A DNA stretch of 64,000 nt from Larimichthys crocea (GCF_000972845.2 NC_040016.1:25601036-25665035), one strand, 5' to 3'; positions 1-15,989 are shown, counted from the first letter of the stretch. Numbers and translations: made by a program. The notes: generated by a model not told the origin, from the letters alone.

Positions 1-525
1 AGGTCACATGACCATTTAGGAGTTGCCTCCCTTGTGGAACAGGTCCTGGTTCAGTCCAGGTGTGATAACATACCTGGGCATGAAGAGGCTGTCCAGGTGT
101 TGGAGGATCTTCTGGATGTACAGGTTGGGCTCTCGGCTGATTGGTGGAGGGATGGAGTCTCTCTGGTAAACCAGGGCCATCAGCCAATCAGTGTAGACAT
201 CCACGCAGAGTTTGACCGTGTCTCCGTCCAATGGGAGAGTCAAACCGTAACACAACACCTCCATCGTCCACTTCACCTGAGAACAGACAGAAAGTCTCAG
301 GAACCAAAAGGTTAAAAGCAGACAGGTGTTTCTGTTATTTTGCCCACAACACGAACAGTGTTGACAGACCTGTCTGTCTGTCTGCAGCAGGCTTTGGGTG
401 TCAGGGTTTCCCAGGCAGACACCCAGGGGCTTCACCACAGCGACGGCAACATCTCTGCCCACAGAGGGTGGGAAACAACTGAGCACGCTCACATGACCAC
501 ACCCACCAGGCAGTGATTGGTCCAT
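1..525 (-). CDS. ralgapb: Ral GTPase-activating protein subunit beta, 5' part (runs off left edge)
   Basis: RALGAPB is the non-catalytic subunit of the RalGAP complex that turns off RalA/RalB downstream of Akt and insulin. Two coding exons are visible on the minus strand: 370 to about 525 and 74-276, the second closed by a CAG/GTATGT-type donor. The protein matches the vertebrate N-terminal region, with blocks such as [33 protein letters not shown] and [13 protein letters not shown]. The rest of this roughly 1,400-residue protein lies beyond position 1. The family usually starts with about 15 further residues before the GHTSVL-like block. Here only an in-frame Met (521-525 area) precedes CGHVSVL, and no good upstream acceptor is visible, so the start is uncertain: a different first exon or an altered N-terminus. 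Identity is secure, the 5' boundary is not. Confidence 0.85.
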
Positions 526-527
526 CA

Positions 528-1468
528 TCCACCAACTACTACTCAGCTGAGACAGAGAGAGAGACAGGTCCGAGAGAGGGGGGGCAGACAGACAGACAGG
601 TCAGAGAGAGACAGGTCAGACAGAGACAGGTCAGACAGACAGGTCAGAGAGAAAGAGGTCAGACAGACAGGTCAGAGAGACAGACAGAGAAAGCAACAGA
701 CAGGTCAGAGACAGACAGGTGTTACATATTAATTAAACACTCCACCAGCCTCATTATTTAGTTTGGACACACAGGTAATACCATCAGAGCAGAGTCCAGT
801 TGAGATCAGGTAGATTTAAATTTGGTTTTAACGGTGCAACAGTGGCTGTACCTGCACAGGTGAGTCCAGCTGATTCCAGGTGAGTCCAGGTGGGTCAACA
901 GCTGCTAACACACAGCGCTAACATGCTAACACTGACAGAGTAACAGTAACAGGTCACTCTCAAAGTCAAAACACACCTGCTGCCCTCACTGTCTGAGCCC
1001 TGTGCGCCCTGAGCCATGACTGCCAGGCTCACAGAGCCCTGTTCGCCCTGAGCTGTGACTGTCAGGCACAACCAAAAGACCAATAAACAATAAAGTAAAT
1101 AAAGTTAAAATTAATAACAATATTAAATAAAGATGTGAGCACAGTCAAGTTTTAAATTTTATTTTTATTAAAAAAAAAAAAAAAAAAAATTCACATTCAA
1201 ACAAAGACTGGCGGCAGTGCTCGTTTCCATGACAACCACATGTAACCAGTAGAGTGATTCAGAAGCAGTGCTGTGATTGGCTGAGGTTTGAGACATGTCA
1301 TTCCCTGCAACAATAAATCTGAGTGTGCCAATTGGCTGGCAGTGAAAAATAATGATCCAATGAAAATACAGCAGGCAGAAGGGTAGGACCAGAGCGGGTC
1401 AGGACCAGAGCGGGTCAGAAGCAGGGTGGGTCAGAACCAGAGCGGGTCAGAACCAGAGCGGGTGGGGG
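528..1468. other. Intergenic spacer with CAGA-type repeats; ctsa 3' UTR
   Basis: This stretch lies between the ralgapb 5' end and the ctsa stop codon. Positions 540-720 are an impure purine-rich array of GACAGACAGGTCAGAGAG-like units. A pure A run lies at 1170-1189. On the minus strand, AATAAA-like signals at about 1155-1170 would serve as the ctsa polyadenylation site, making about 1150-1468 its 3' UTR. Short repeated phrases (GACCAGAGCGGGTCAG) occur at 1385-1465. I see no other gene. Confidence 0.55.
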
Positions 1469-4066
1469 TCAGTACGGTTTCCTCTGGATGAATCTAGAGA
1501 ACATGGCGAAGGCAGCAACTGGTTTGTCTGATGGGACCATGTGACCAGAACCCTGCAACAGGACAGAGGTCAATCAGGTTAGCAGCAGAGCCCCGCCCCC
1601 AAACAGATGATGTCATCAGATGATAAATATGGTGGAGTTTACCTTCACAGTGAGGAAGGCGATGTTGTTGAACTCTTTGACGAAGCCGCCAACCTGCCGA
1701 CCGTCTTCATCATCGTAGAACCACGGACGCCTCTGAACCTCCACCTGAGACACAGAGGTCGACACACAGAGGTCGGCACACAGAGGTCGGCACACAGAGG
1801 TCGGCACACAGAGGTCGGCACACCTGGGACTGAGTTTGACTTACCTGCTGGTGCAGAGACTCGACGAACCACTCATCGCCCATGAAGTTACAGGCCATGT
1901 CAACGTCCCCATTATACACCAGGACCCGATACTTCTGCAAACAGAACACAACACTTTCAACAAGGACACGCCCCACATACCTGGATGAACACAGCAGCCA
2001 ATCTGTGATCAGATATGTTACGTAATGAGGGCGGTACTCGTAATGTTGTATGAAGTTTGGTGTAAAATAAAGAACAGGTGTGTTCACTGACCAGGGCAGA
2101 AAGCAGCTTCAGGTACTGTTTGCTGACGTCCATGTAGAGACGACCATAGTTCAGATTCACCTCAGAGCTGCAACACGAGGAAGACGAGAACATGATGAAC
2201 AAGGTGTGTTCAGTTGTGTCATGTTCAGGTGTACAGTCAGACAGGTGTTATGGGACAAAAGCATACCTGCAGATGACCCAGTCCAGGGCTTTGGGGCTGA
2301 TATGCAGGGCAGCTCGGACATACCGGTTGTTCAGGTAGAGGGAGGAGGGAGTGGAGTTAGTGCAGGGCGGGTCCAGACGGACCGACAGGTGGAGCGATGA
2401 CAGACCTCGTAACTTCTACTCAAACAGAAGAGAAGCTAGTTTCTATCAGTCCGCCAGGTGAGCTCATCTGAAGTTACCGACATCAGGTGACGTTATACAC
2501 ACCTGGTTCCACAACCTAGTCCATGGATGGTTGATGAACGAGTTCCCCAGATCCCGGATCACCAGTTCACCTCGTTCAATACTGACAACAACAAGCCAAC
2601 ATCAGACCACACCTGCTGCAGGTGAACTCTACCTTTGAAGATAAGGTCAGCAGTCAAAGGTTACCTGTATCTCTGGTGGACGCCACCTATACATGGTGCA
2701 TACAGGTTGTACATGTTCAGTCCTGAACTGTAGACGATGTCCTGGACGTCAGACAGCTGTAGAGGAAAACAACAACACCTCAGACAGACCAGTCTGAACC
2801 CAATCCTTGAACCAGGTCCAGTCCACCTACAGGGTAAACTGTTCCAGCCAGGTTTGGACCGATGTAATCCAGTCTGAAACCACCCAAACTGGACTAATCT
2901 GGATCATAAGTTGGACCTGGTTCAGACTCACCCTGGCAGAGCAGTTCTGGTCCTGGTTGTTGTAGAAGTTGCACTTCCCAGCGCTGCAGCAGAATGTCTG
3001 CAGATCGGCCCAGAGCCGACTTCCCAGCAGGCCGTGATAATACGCAAAGTACACCAGAGAGTTGTCGTTCATCTCGTAACTCGACATCCCGTTTCCCACT
3101 GCAACACCCTGCAGGACAGGTGTAAAAGGTGAATCACTAACGTCAGCAACAGTATCAGTATCAGGGCAGTATCGGTGTGTGTACCTGCAGGTTGAGGCTA
3201 GCATCCTCCATTACACGCTCAGCGAGCGTTGGGATGTAGATTCCTCCGTAACTCTCTCCAGTCAGGAAAAGTTGGTTCTTGCTGAACTCTGGAAACAGAC
3301 GGAAGAACTCCTTCAGAGCCAGGAAGTTGTTCATCGACACCTGTGGAGAAAAAAAACATGTTGAATGCCTGGGAGCCCATCAGGAGCTGTGTTCTGGGCG
3401 TGGCACTGACCTCCGTGTCATTCGTGACATATTTCTGATCGTCGGAGTACGAGAAGCCGACTCCTACCGGAGACTCCAGGTACAACATGTTGGCAATCTG
3501 CTCGGAGACAGTAAACCAATCATATGTCAGCAATCTAACACCCATGTGACCAAAACACCTGGGTCACATGACCACATGACTGACGCACCTTGTTCCACGA
3601 ATATGGATTGTACTGCAGCGTCACTCCATCATCCTGGATCTGAAACCAGAGGTCAGAGGTCAGCAGGTGTTGTTGTGCCATCATACAAACGCAGAGAGAG
3701 GGTCAGGTCAATTTTTCATGGGATGTTAGGCTGGGAACTTTGGAAATTCCAAATCAAAAACTCCATGGGAATTATGGAAATGGAACTTTTCCAACTTTGA
3801 AAATTCACAGAATTTTGCAACCCTAATCAGAGGTCAGGTGGGCAGAGGTCAGGTTACCTACCAGGAAGGGTCCGTGTTCTGTTAGCAGTCCGTCCAGAGA
3901 GCTGCAGCCAGGACCGCCGTTCAACCACAACACCACCGGGTCTGAAGACGGGTCGTTCTGAGACTCCACGAACCTGAAACAACAACAGCAACATGCTCAG
4001 GTGGGGCGACAGGTGGATTCAGGTTCATTTTTGTTATGTATACTTAGTGTCTGTCATGATGCAGAG

Positions 4067-4106
<40 letters not shown>

Positions 4107-4273
4107 GACCAGTAGTGCAGGTGTTTCCCATCGGCCACACTCAGGTATCCAGAGAACTGTCTGAAACTCGGCTGTTTCTGCAGGCCGGGCAGGTAAGTCA
4201 CCTCGTCTGCAGCCGGAGCTGCATCACCACCCAGGAAGAGGAACAGGAAATAACAAAAGATTGCCACCTGCAT
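1469..4273 (-). CDS. ctsa: Lysosomal protective protein / cathepsin A (serine carboxypeptidase), 13 coding exons
   Basis: Cathepsin A is a lysosomal serine carboxypeptidase (S10) that also stabilises beta-galactosidase and neuraminidase-1. Exons on the minus strand: 4110-4273, 3862-3973, 3589-3639, 3411-3497, 3185-3340, 2932-3108, 2665-2756, 2503-2581, 2267-2415, 2092-2167, 1845-1934, 1643-1744, 1469-1552. They sum to 1419 nt, or 472 residues (human about 480), with all borders GT/AG. The Met at 4273 opens a signal peptide ([16 protein letters not shown]). Visible motifs are [10 protein letters not shown] (oxyanion hole), the nucleophile Ser in GESYGG, the Asp region [17 protein letters not shown], and the catalytic His in GHMVPSDKP. 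Asn-X-Thr sites are present (NDT, NST). A Trp codon is split across exons 1 and 2. The 4273 start was chosen because the acceptor CAG directly precedes ATG. A non-coding exon lies upstream near 5364. Confidence 0.96.
1745..1825. repeat. Short tandem repeat in ctsa intron
   Basis: About five copies of an approximately 17-bp unit (ACACAGAGGTCGGCAC) lie between the last two internal coding exons of ctsa. On the minus strand the array directly precedes the acceptor of exon 1643-1744. Confidence 0.85.
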
Positions 4274-4427
4274 CTGAAACACAACAGAATGTGACATCAT
4301 CAGGTGGATCAGTGAGACTAAAACTTGATGTTAGTTTTTTAAAGGTTCAGTCTGACAGTCGGCACTGAGGGATCATCAAGTCAGCTGATCTTAAAGCTGC
4401 TTGTCATGTGATCTGTTCAGTGTCTGA

Positions 4428-5250
4428 AACCGTTTTAAACAGTCTGAAACAGCCTGAAACGGCCTGAAACAGTCTGAAACTGTTTTAAACTGTTTTGAAC
4501 TGTTTTGAACTGTTTTAACCAGCCTGAAACTGTTTTAAAACAGCCTAAAACAACTGTTTTAACCAGCCTGAAACTGTTTTAAAACAGCCTAAAACAGCCT
4601 GAAACAGTCTGAAACAGTTTTAAACAGTCTAAAACAGTCTAAAACAGTCTAAAACAGTCTAAAACAGTCTAAAACAGTCTGAAGAGTTTTAAACTGTTTT
4701 AAACAGTCTAAAACAGTCTGAAACAGTCTGAAACAGCCTGAAACAGCCTGAAACAGCCTGAAACAGCCTGAAACAGTTTTAAAACAGCCTGAAACAGTCT
4801 GAAACTGTTTTAAACTGTCTGAAACAGTCTAAAACAGTCTGAAGAGTTTTAACCAGCCTGAAACAGTTTTAAAACAGCCTAAAACAGCCTGAAACAGTCT
4901 GAAACAGTCTAAAAACAGTCTAAAACAGTCTGAAGAGTTTTAACCAGCCTGAAACAGTTTTAAAACAGTCTGAAACAGCCTGAAACCGTTTTAAACAGTC
5001 TGAAACAGTCTAAAACAGTCTGAAGAGTTTTAAACTGTTTTAAACAGTCTAAAATAGTCTGAAGAGTTTTAAACGGTTTTAAACAGTTTTAAACAGTCTG
5101 AAACAGTCTGAAACAGCCTGAAACAGTTTTAAAACAGTCTGAAACAGTTTTAAACGGTTTTAAACAGTTTTAAACAGTCTGAAACAGCCTGAAACAGCCT
5201 GAAACAGCCTGAAACAGTCTGAAACCGTTTTAAACGGTTTTAAACAGAGG
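4428..5250. repeat. Minisatellite of AGTCTGAAAC / AGTTTTAAAC units in ctsa intron 1
   Basis: About 820 bp of roughly 10-11-bp units alternating between CAGTCTGAAA, CAGCCTGAAA and CTGTTTTAAA variants. It sits in the intron between the ctsa non-coding exon and its first coding exon, about 155 bp upstream of the acceptor. A (GT)n run of about 40 bp is at 4061-4101 in the next intron. Confidence 0.9.
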
Positions 5251-5363
5251 CATTACTTCCTGTTTCTGTTCCTCTGAGCAGTGTATCACAGACATACATT
5301 AAGCTATCAGCAGGAACGAAGTTCATCAGAGAAACAAAAACAAAGAGTCACAAACAAACTCAC

Positions 5364-5367
5364 CTCT

Positions 5368-5406
<39 letters not shown>

Positions 5407-5515
5407 GCCTGTCTGTCTGCCAGCCTGCCTACCAGCCTGTCAGCCTGTCTGTCTCCCTGCCTGTCTGCCTGTCTGTCGTTCAGCAGGTTCCGTGCACTGC
5501 AGCTGCCGACAATGA
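5364..5515 (-). other. ctsa: Probable non-coding first exon of ctsa
   Basis: On the minus strand the sequence ends in AAGAG followed by the strong donor GTGAGTTTG (exon end 5364). It would splice to the acceptor just before the ctsa ATG at 4273. The exon contains the (CTGT)n/(CAGA)n microsatellite at 5367-5475. The 5' end is a guess. This is inferred from the splice signal and position only; RNA would decide it. Confidence 0.5.
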
Positions 5516-5528
5516 AGAATCATAGCGA

Positions 5529-5660
5529 GTCACATGACCGCGGAATCACATGACCGCGGAGTCACATGACCGCGGAATCACATGACCGCGGAGAAAGCCA
5601 ATTAGCTCGTTATTTCAGATACTGCTCATCTGTCTGCCCCCCCCCCCATATCATGTGACG
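5529..5660 (-). promoter_or_regulatory. Putative ctsa promoter with tandem TFE/MITF-type boxes
   Basis: Four copies of TCACATGA (reverse complement TCATGTGA) start at 5530, 5546, 5562 and 5578. The period is exactly 16 bp, each followed by CCGCGGA. A fifth TCATGTGA lies at 5651-5658. Copies 1 and 3 read GTCACATGAC, one base from the CLEAR consensus GTCACGTGAC that TFEB/TFE3 use to drive lysosomal genes. A CCAAT sequence follows at about 5598. The location immediately upstream of the predicted ctsa first exon makes a promoter role plausible. Binding is inferred. Confidence 0.5.
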
Positions 5661-5689
5661 TGTTAACATAAACCTTATATCTATATATT

Positions 5690-5690
5690 A

Positions 5691-5745
<55 letters not shown>

Positions 5746-5757
5746 TATAGATATATA
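5690..5757. repeat. (TA)n microsatellite
   Basis: An AT dinucleotide run bordering the LINE fragment. The matching position in the second copy of the duplicated block (11615-11670) holds an AT/GATA-rich run. Confidence 0.9.
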
Positions 5758-6690
5758 TTTCTCTTTTGTTGGTTTTTGTTTCTTCACTGTAACTCTGTGG
5801 AGTCCTTCTCTCTCTAACGAGGATGTTTAAGAGTTTTTGTCGTGTTTTTTCCCGTGTTTTTTTTAAATGCTGCTTCCACGTGGACACGCTGCCTTTGTTT
5901 ACTCCGGGAACAGCTGATCGCTATGTCGGCCGGCATAGAAGAAGGCAGCCCAGCTGAACTCTGGAGGAAACACACTGAGGATGCAGAGGAGGGTCGGGAC
6001 GGGCTTGTAGAGGGGACAGGGTCTGGGCCGTGTCTCCCCTCTGTTTGTTATGGGACATGTGCGGTCTTAGGAACAAATGGACGAGCTCATGGCGCTAACG
6101 CGGAGCCACGCAGAGTATGAATGCAGTCTGATGTCTTCACAGAGACATGGCTGCACAGGGACACTACAAAGCAGAACATCTCTGTTGATGGCTACACACT
6201 GTCCGGGCCGACCGGGATTGAACCTGTCACATCACAACCAAAGAACAGCTCTGTAGCCCGGATGTGACCGTCCTACATGTCGCTGAGAGATCCCGCATCG
6301 TCCTGTCCATCCTCTGCAAACCACATCTGCCTGCAGCACCACACACACCATCGTCTTCACCCTTCTGTAATCTGACACGAGTTGTGGTAGCACATGTTTA
6401 ACTGTAAATTTGATCTTTTATATACCCTTATGTATGCACACGACACATTTCACACTATTACTATACTTTATAAACACGTTATTACTATACACTATTAATA
6501 ACACGTCAGTACTATTACTATCATCTTGCCTCTGCACCTTTTCTACCGGTTTGTTTTTTTTAAGTGTCCTGTCTCATTCTGTGTTTTGTTTTTTTCTACC
6601 TCAGTATTTCATTCGATTGTATTCAAATATACCGGACTGCTATGACGACCTGATTTCCCTTCAGGGATGAATAAGTCATCCATCTATACT
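5755..6690 (+). mobile_element. Internally deleted non-LTR retrotransposon (L2/Rex1-like), copy 1
   Basis: The 5' part encodes the start of an APE-type endonuclease ORF. Once frameshifts are allowed it reads KMDELMALTRSHAEY, then a CSLM..FTETWLH-type block and VDGYTLSGPTG. The reading then decays, and the element jumps to an AT-rich 3' tail ending in GGGATGAATAAGTCATCCATCTAT. No reverse transcriptase is present. An almost identical copy lies at 11668-12620, because the whole block is duplicated. Family assignment is from the ORF phrases and the tail. Confidence 0.75.
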
Positions 6691-6939
6691 GCAACACTCT
6701 GTGGCAACCTGGACGTAGTCTCCATGACGTCCCCGCAGACTAAAACCTGGACGTAGTCTCTGTGATATGAACACGTCACTAGAAACAGGCAGCAGTAATG
6801 TAATTGGTCATTGCTGATCACATGATCATACATGCAGGGTTACCAAGGAAACACAGCTGAGAACCATCCTGAGGAAACTATTTAAAAAAAAGAAAAAAAA
6901 AAATCTGTACAACAGGTGATCTGAGGGGGTGTGGCCTCT

Positions 6940-8130
<1,191 letters not shown>

Positions 8131-8665
8131 CTGAGGACCAATAAGAGGCAGTTACTGTGACATCACCATGACTTCATCAAGGTGTAAACGGGTCATCTGA
8201 TTAATTCCTGACTTTAAAACTTTTACATTAAAGTGACCAGACCAAACTTTATTAAATCTTCAACACTCAATATATGGAGCATTTTTTGTCTCAAAAATAA
8301 CCATAAACGCACAGAGAGTGATCTACAAAGTTCCTTGATTTGCACACGTGTTTTGCTATCCACAAATACAAATGTCTAATTCGTAACTTGTATTTTGTTT
8401 TTACAAAATACGTGTATTTGTAGAATATATTTCCATTTGTAAAAACAAAAAAGCCATTTGGTGAACTGAAAATTCTGTTTGTGAAGCGTGATTCTGCATT
8501 TGTGGATCACCATTCTCACAACGCATCTCTTTGTTTTCCTGTTTTTTTTTCCTTCTTTCTTGCTCTAATCTCTTTTTTCCGTTTCCTTCTTTCCCCGTTA
8601 TCTCTTTGTCTCTTTCCCTTTGGCCTTCGCCCCTCAGGTTAAGCTTTTGAGACATTTCCTGCCCC

Positions 8666-11490
8666 CGCCCCAAAGAAGAACTTCGTCGTATGAAGGAGAT
8701 TAGCTTGTGTGAGAAGGATGAGGAAGAGGGGGTGTTCTGTGGTTAGGGGGTGGGTGGGTGTGGGGGGTGTAACGGAGGTTAAGTGTTCCCGAGCAGTTAG
8801 TGTTGGGCCTGTGAGGGGTGTGTTAATAAGTCCCTGGTCGTTGCTGACTATAGCCAAAGAACTCAGCATCCACTCAGACGCGCCGGCCCCCCTCCCCACA
8901 GTCTCTCAGCCAAGTTATACTGAGCCCACGACTTTCGATCGCTTTAGTTGCATGTTTTTCCCCTGATGTGTTTTTTTTTCCTCCACAGAATGAAGAATTG
9001 GATAAGAAGACGCCGGCCTTTTGGAAAAAAAATGGACTTCAGTCATCAGATGACAAAAGAAGGTTTGTAGGGGTTTTTCCCAAGAATGCTTGTGGGGATG
9101 TAGTCTTGTTGAATGGTTCGTGACATGACTGCTGAATCCGCTGTTAACACGGAAGGAAGTTCACCAAGGAACGAGGCAGTAACTCACTGTTCATAATCAT
9201 AATAATTGTTTAAAACACAGACTTCAGCAAACTTAACACACGAAAAACCTACGTCTTCTCTCGGTATAATAACCACACGGTGTGCATGTTTTACAGTCGA
9301 TAAAACATTAACACTTTTCTTCTATGTAGAGAGGGTTGTTTCTCAAATTCCCAAATCTGGTAAAATCTGTGGTTGGCGAGCTCTTCACACTGTGCCAGGA
9401 ATAATCCATAAACCCGGAACAGGAGGCGGCGGTATCAGCATGACCTACCCTGACTATTCCAATGAGTACCAGCCAATTAGAGACAGGATGGGTCATGAAC
9501 CCTTTTTGAAATGGCTATAGTTCAGGCATAATAAAATGTCCTTTTTTTTTTTTTTATGACTGCAGTTTTAGAGTGGCCTGTATTGTGGCATGATAATGCC
9601 ACACATGTCAGGTGGATGTATGAACGGGCAAAGAAGTGCCCACTTGCAGAGATTGTAACAAATTGTGAACACAATTTGAGAGAAAATAAATCTTTTTGTG
9701 TGCACGGAAGACTTATTCGATCTAACGCAATTGGAGCGGGAACAAAGTGTTGCCTTTTTTATATTTTTTGATGACTGCATGTACTTTCGCTGTCATTAGC
9801 ATTAATGGACGTCTGTACACGTTGTGCAGGTGATTGGGAACTTGAATCCAAACTGAAGGAGCAAAGAGGAGATCACTCCTGGGTGGGGCCCGTAAGTCAG
9901 AAGCGGGACCCCCAAAGAGTGGATCCCACGCCCACCAGAAAGGTACGCACTGAGGTGGCCCAACCGCAGTCCAGTCCACCCGCGTCATCTTTCACCGGTC
10001 TTCAGTGTAATGGTGTCGGCTTCTGAGGATAGCAAAAATAAAGTCGTGCTGCTGGTTCTTGGGAATTGTGAGTGTTTGACGTTGGATTTTGTTACAGAGC
10101 GCGCCTTCAAATGGGGCAGTGGAACTAACATCCTTTTTTAGCCTGTCCTGCAGAGAGTCCTTCCTCTTTTATGCTGAAGGTGTGTTGTTCAACATAGCCA
10201 TGCACTGTAATGTAATTAATGTATACTCACCTCTCAGTACGCGGGCTGCCCGCTAAAAGGATGCCGAGTCATCGCTGAACAGAAGTGAAACTCGATGCAC
10301 ATTTTGTCAGTCTATCTCTACACGTCTTTTTTGGCCGCGGTCTTTGTACACAGAGCAATGCAAACAAACGCATGACAGGCTGTAAACTTGACCACAAACC
10401 ACAAACGAACTGCGACGTGTTGTCGGCAGCCTGGAGGAGACTCGCAGCTCGACTCTCTGCATGGAGCTGCTCCTGCCAGAAAATAAAAAAGCAAAAAAGG
10501 AGAAAAAAGCGGGGGGTGGCGGGGCGCTGCACACAATAGGGGTGTGTATGGTGTGGACCGCGTGTGGAAGGTAGGCTCGCAGGTCGAAAGTGCGGAGAAA
10601 GCAGAAGGAGAAACACATATATCAGACAAAGGAAAAAGCGTGGTCAAAAGGCAAAGAGGAGACGAATAGACCGAGAGGAGAGAGAAGAAAGAGGGTGACG
10701 CGGTAGGTGCGGTCTCTACAGGCGAGGCGGAGGCAGCTGACGCTCTGGGCGTAAGTGCGCAGGAGAGAGAGGGTGTCGGTGGTGCGAAGAGTGAGGGTAG
10801 TGATAGGTGGGTGGAAAGATAGAGGTAGGGCGCGCGCAATTCTGAGCGAGAGAATAAGATTGCAGAACACACACACACATACACAAAGTTGGCTGATGTA
10901 GGAGTTTATGAACTGGAGAAAGGATGTTAAGGCAAATCCGATTGAACTGGCAAAATTCTGAGTCCTGGTACGGACCCACGCAGATGGTAGTAACGTGCAC
11001 TGGCCATGCTTATCCTGACATCTTCAGTTTAGGACATTATTCACTGTGACATGCTCAAATGAATCCCCCCCCAGCACCATCATAAACAGATTAAACAGGC
11101 GTTTGGCTGTGATTAGGGATAAGATATGTTTCTTTTTAGCTTCAGACTAATTTATGAGTCAGTAAACGGGGTCAGCTGACGTTACTGATGATGAGACAAA
11201 GAGCCCTGATGTCACACGGAGGGCACAGATACTGCAGAGCTGTGTGTAGAGTAAGGTTATTCATTAAGCAATTTTTAACTGAGAGATTACAGATGTGATG
11301 TTTTCCGTTACACCCTCGTGTGCATGAATACTGACCAAATAATATTTTCCTTGAACTGTTGCACCTCTGCAAAAAGAAAGAATGAAAAGAATTTTGTGCG
11401 TCTCCGTTAATTCACATGTGCGCCAACTTCTTCCAGTGCTCAGTTGTCTGACGTCCGGGGGGGGGGGGAAAGGGGAGGGGAGGGGGGGAA
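8666..11490. other. Unidentified segment between the two snrpb copies, with exon-like modules
   Basis: No match to any fish gene or repeat that I recognise. On the plus strand there is an exon-like stretch at 8989-9061 (acceptor CCTCCACAG, donor AAG/GTTTGT). A second exon-like ORF ends at 9518 with TAG, and AATAAAA follows about 10 bp later. The two can be read in one open frame of about 87 codons that starts at the ATG at 8991. A separate 71-codon ORF with five cysteines lies at 9556-9771. A third ORF (9805-10026) ends before another AATAAA (about 10038). A purine tract lies at 10489-10515 and a purine-rich stretch at 10590-10720. Candidates are an endogenous viral element, a lineage-specific gene or a misjoined contig. 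None is proved. Confidence 0.4.
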
Positions 11491-11500
11491 NNNNNNNNNN
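11491..11500. other. Assembly gap (10 N)
   Basis: Ten Ns directly follow a G-rich tract (11458-11490) that could form G-quadruplexes. Such tracts commonly stop sequencing. The gap size is a placeholder. Confidence 0.99.
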
Positions 11501-11615
11501 CATGATTAGGACTGTCCTGCCTTGGCTTAGCCACTCTGGGTGGGTCCCATCCCTGAGCAGCTGGTTCATCTGTGCTGCTAGGCGCTCATGGAGTGCAGTT
11601 AGCTTTTTCAGCCAG
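11501..11615 (-). mobile_element. LINE reverse-transcriptase fragment
   Basis: The minus strand encodes AAQMNQLLRDGTHPEWLSQG then RTVLIM. This is the phrase that precedes the first RT motif in a common fish non-LTR retrotransposon group. It is cut by the gap at 11500, so its length is unknown. Confidence 0.6.
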
Positions 11616-11667
11616 TATATAGATATATATATATAGATAGATATAGATATAGATATATATAGATATA

Positions 11668-12620
11668 TATTTCTCTTTTGTTGGTTTTTGTTTCTTCACT
11701 GTAACTCTGTGGAGTCCTTCTCTCTCTAACGAGGATGTTTATAGAGTTTTTGTCGTGTTTTTTCTCCGTGTTTTTTTTTAAAATGCTGCTTCCACGTGGA
11801 CACGCTGCCTTTGTTTACTCCGGGGAACAGCTGATCACTAATGTCGGCCGGCATAGAAGAAGAGCAGCCCAGCTGAACTCTGGAGGAAAACACACTGAGG
11901 ATGCAGAGGAGGGTCGGGACGGGCTTGTAGAGGGGACAGGGTCTGGGCCGTGTCTCCCCTCTGTTGTTATGGGACATGTGCGGTCTCTTAGGTCAAATGG
12001 ACGAGCTCATGGCGCTAACGCGGAGCCACGCAGAGTATGAATGCAGTCTGATGTCTTCACAGAGACATGGCTGCACAGGGACACTACACAGCAGAACATC
12101 TCTGTTGATGGCTACACACTGTCCGGGCCGACCGGGATTGAACCTGTCACATCACAACCAAAGAACAGCTCTGTAGCCCGGATGTTGACCGTCCATACTG
12201 TCTGCTGAGAGATCCCGCATCGTCCTGTCATCCCTCTGCAAACCAACATCTGCCTGCAGCACCACACACACCATCGTCTTCACCCCTTCTGTAATCTGAC
12301 ACGAGTTGTTGTTGCACATTATTTAACTGTAAATTTGATCTTTTATATACCCTTATGTATGCACACGACACATTTCACATATTACTATACTTTTAAACAC
12401 TGTTATTACTATACACTATTAATAACACGTCAGTACTATTACTATCATCTTGCCTCTGCACCTTTTCTACCGGTTTGTTTTTTTTAAGTGTCCTTGTCTC
12501 ATTCTGTGTTTTGTTTTTTCTACCTCAGTATTTCATTCTATTGTATTTTTATTGTATTCAAATATACCGGACTGCTATGACGACCTGATTTCCCTTCAGG
12601 GATGAATAAAGTCATCCATC
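11668..12620 (+). mobile_element. Internally deleted non-LTR retrotransposon, copy 2
   Basis: Same element as at 5755-6690, with fewer sequence errors. It carries an endonuclease start followed directly by a 3' tail ending GATGAATAAAGTCATCCATC. It lies just downstream of the snrpb 3' end and belongs to the duplicated block. Confidence 0.75.
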
Positions 12621-12816
12621 TATACTGCAACACTCTGTGGCAACCTGGACGTAGTCTCCATGACGTCCCCGCAGACTAAAACCTGGACGTAGTCTCTGTG
12701 ATATGAACACGTCACTAGAAACAGGCAGCAGTAATGTAATTGGTCATTGCTGATCACATGATCATTACATGCAGGGTTACCAAGGAAACACAGCTGAGAA
12801 CCATCCTGAGGAAACT

Positions 12817-12822
12817 TTATTT
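12817..12822 (-). terminator. snrpb polyadenylation signal
   Basis: The minus strand reads AATAAA about 58 bases after the snrpb stop codon. In copy 1 the same site has lost a T and no longer reads AATAAA. Confidence 0.7.
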
Positions 12823-12879
12823 AAAAAAAATGAAAAAAAAAAATCTGTACAACAGGTGATCTGAGGGGGTGTGGCCTCT

Positions 12880-15989
<3,110 letters not shown>

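Noticed and set aside
10318..10884. 188-codon minus-strand frame
   Set aside because: It lies antisense to a purine-rich stretch. Composition is Ser/Pro/Leu-rich with no motif.
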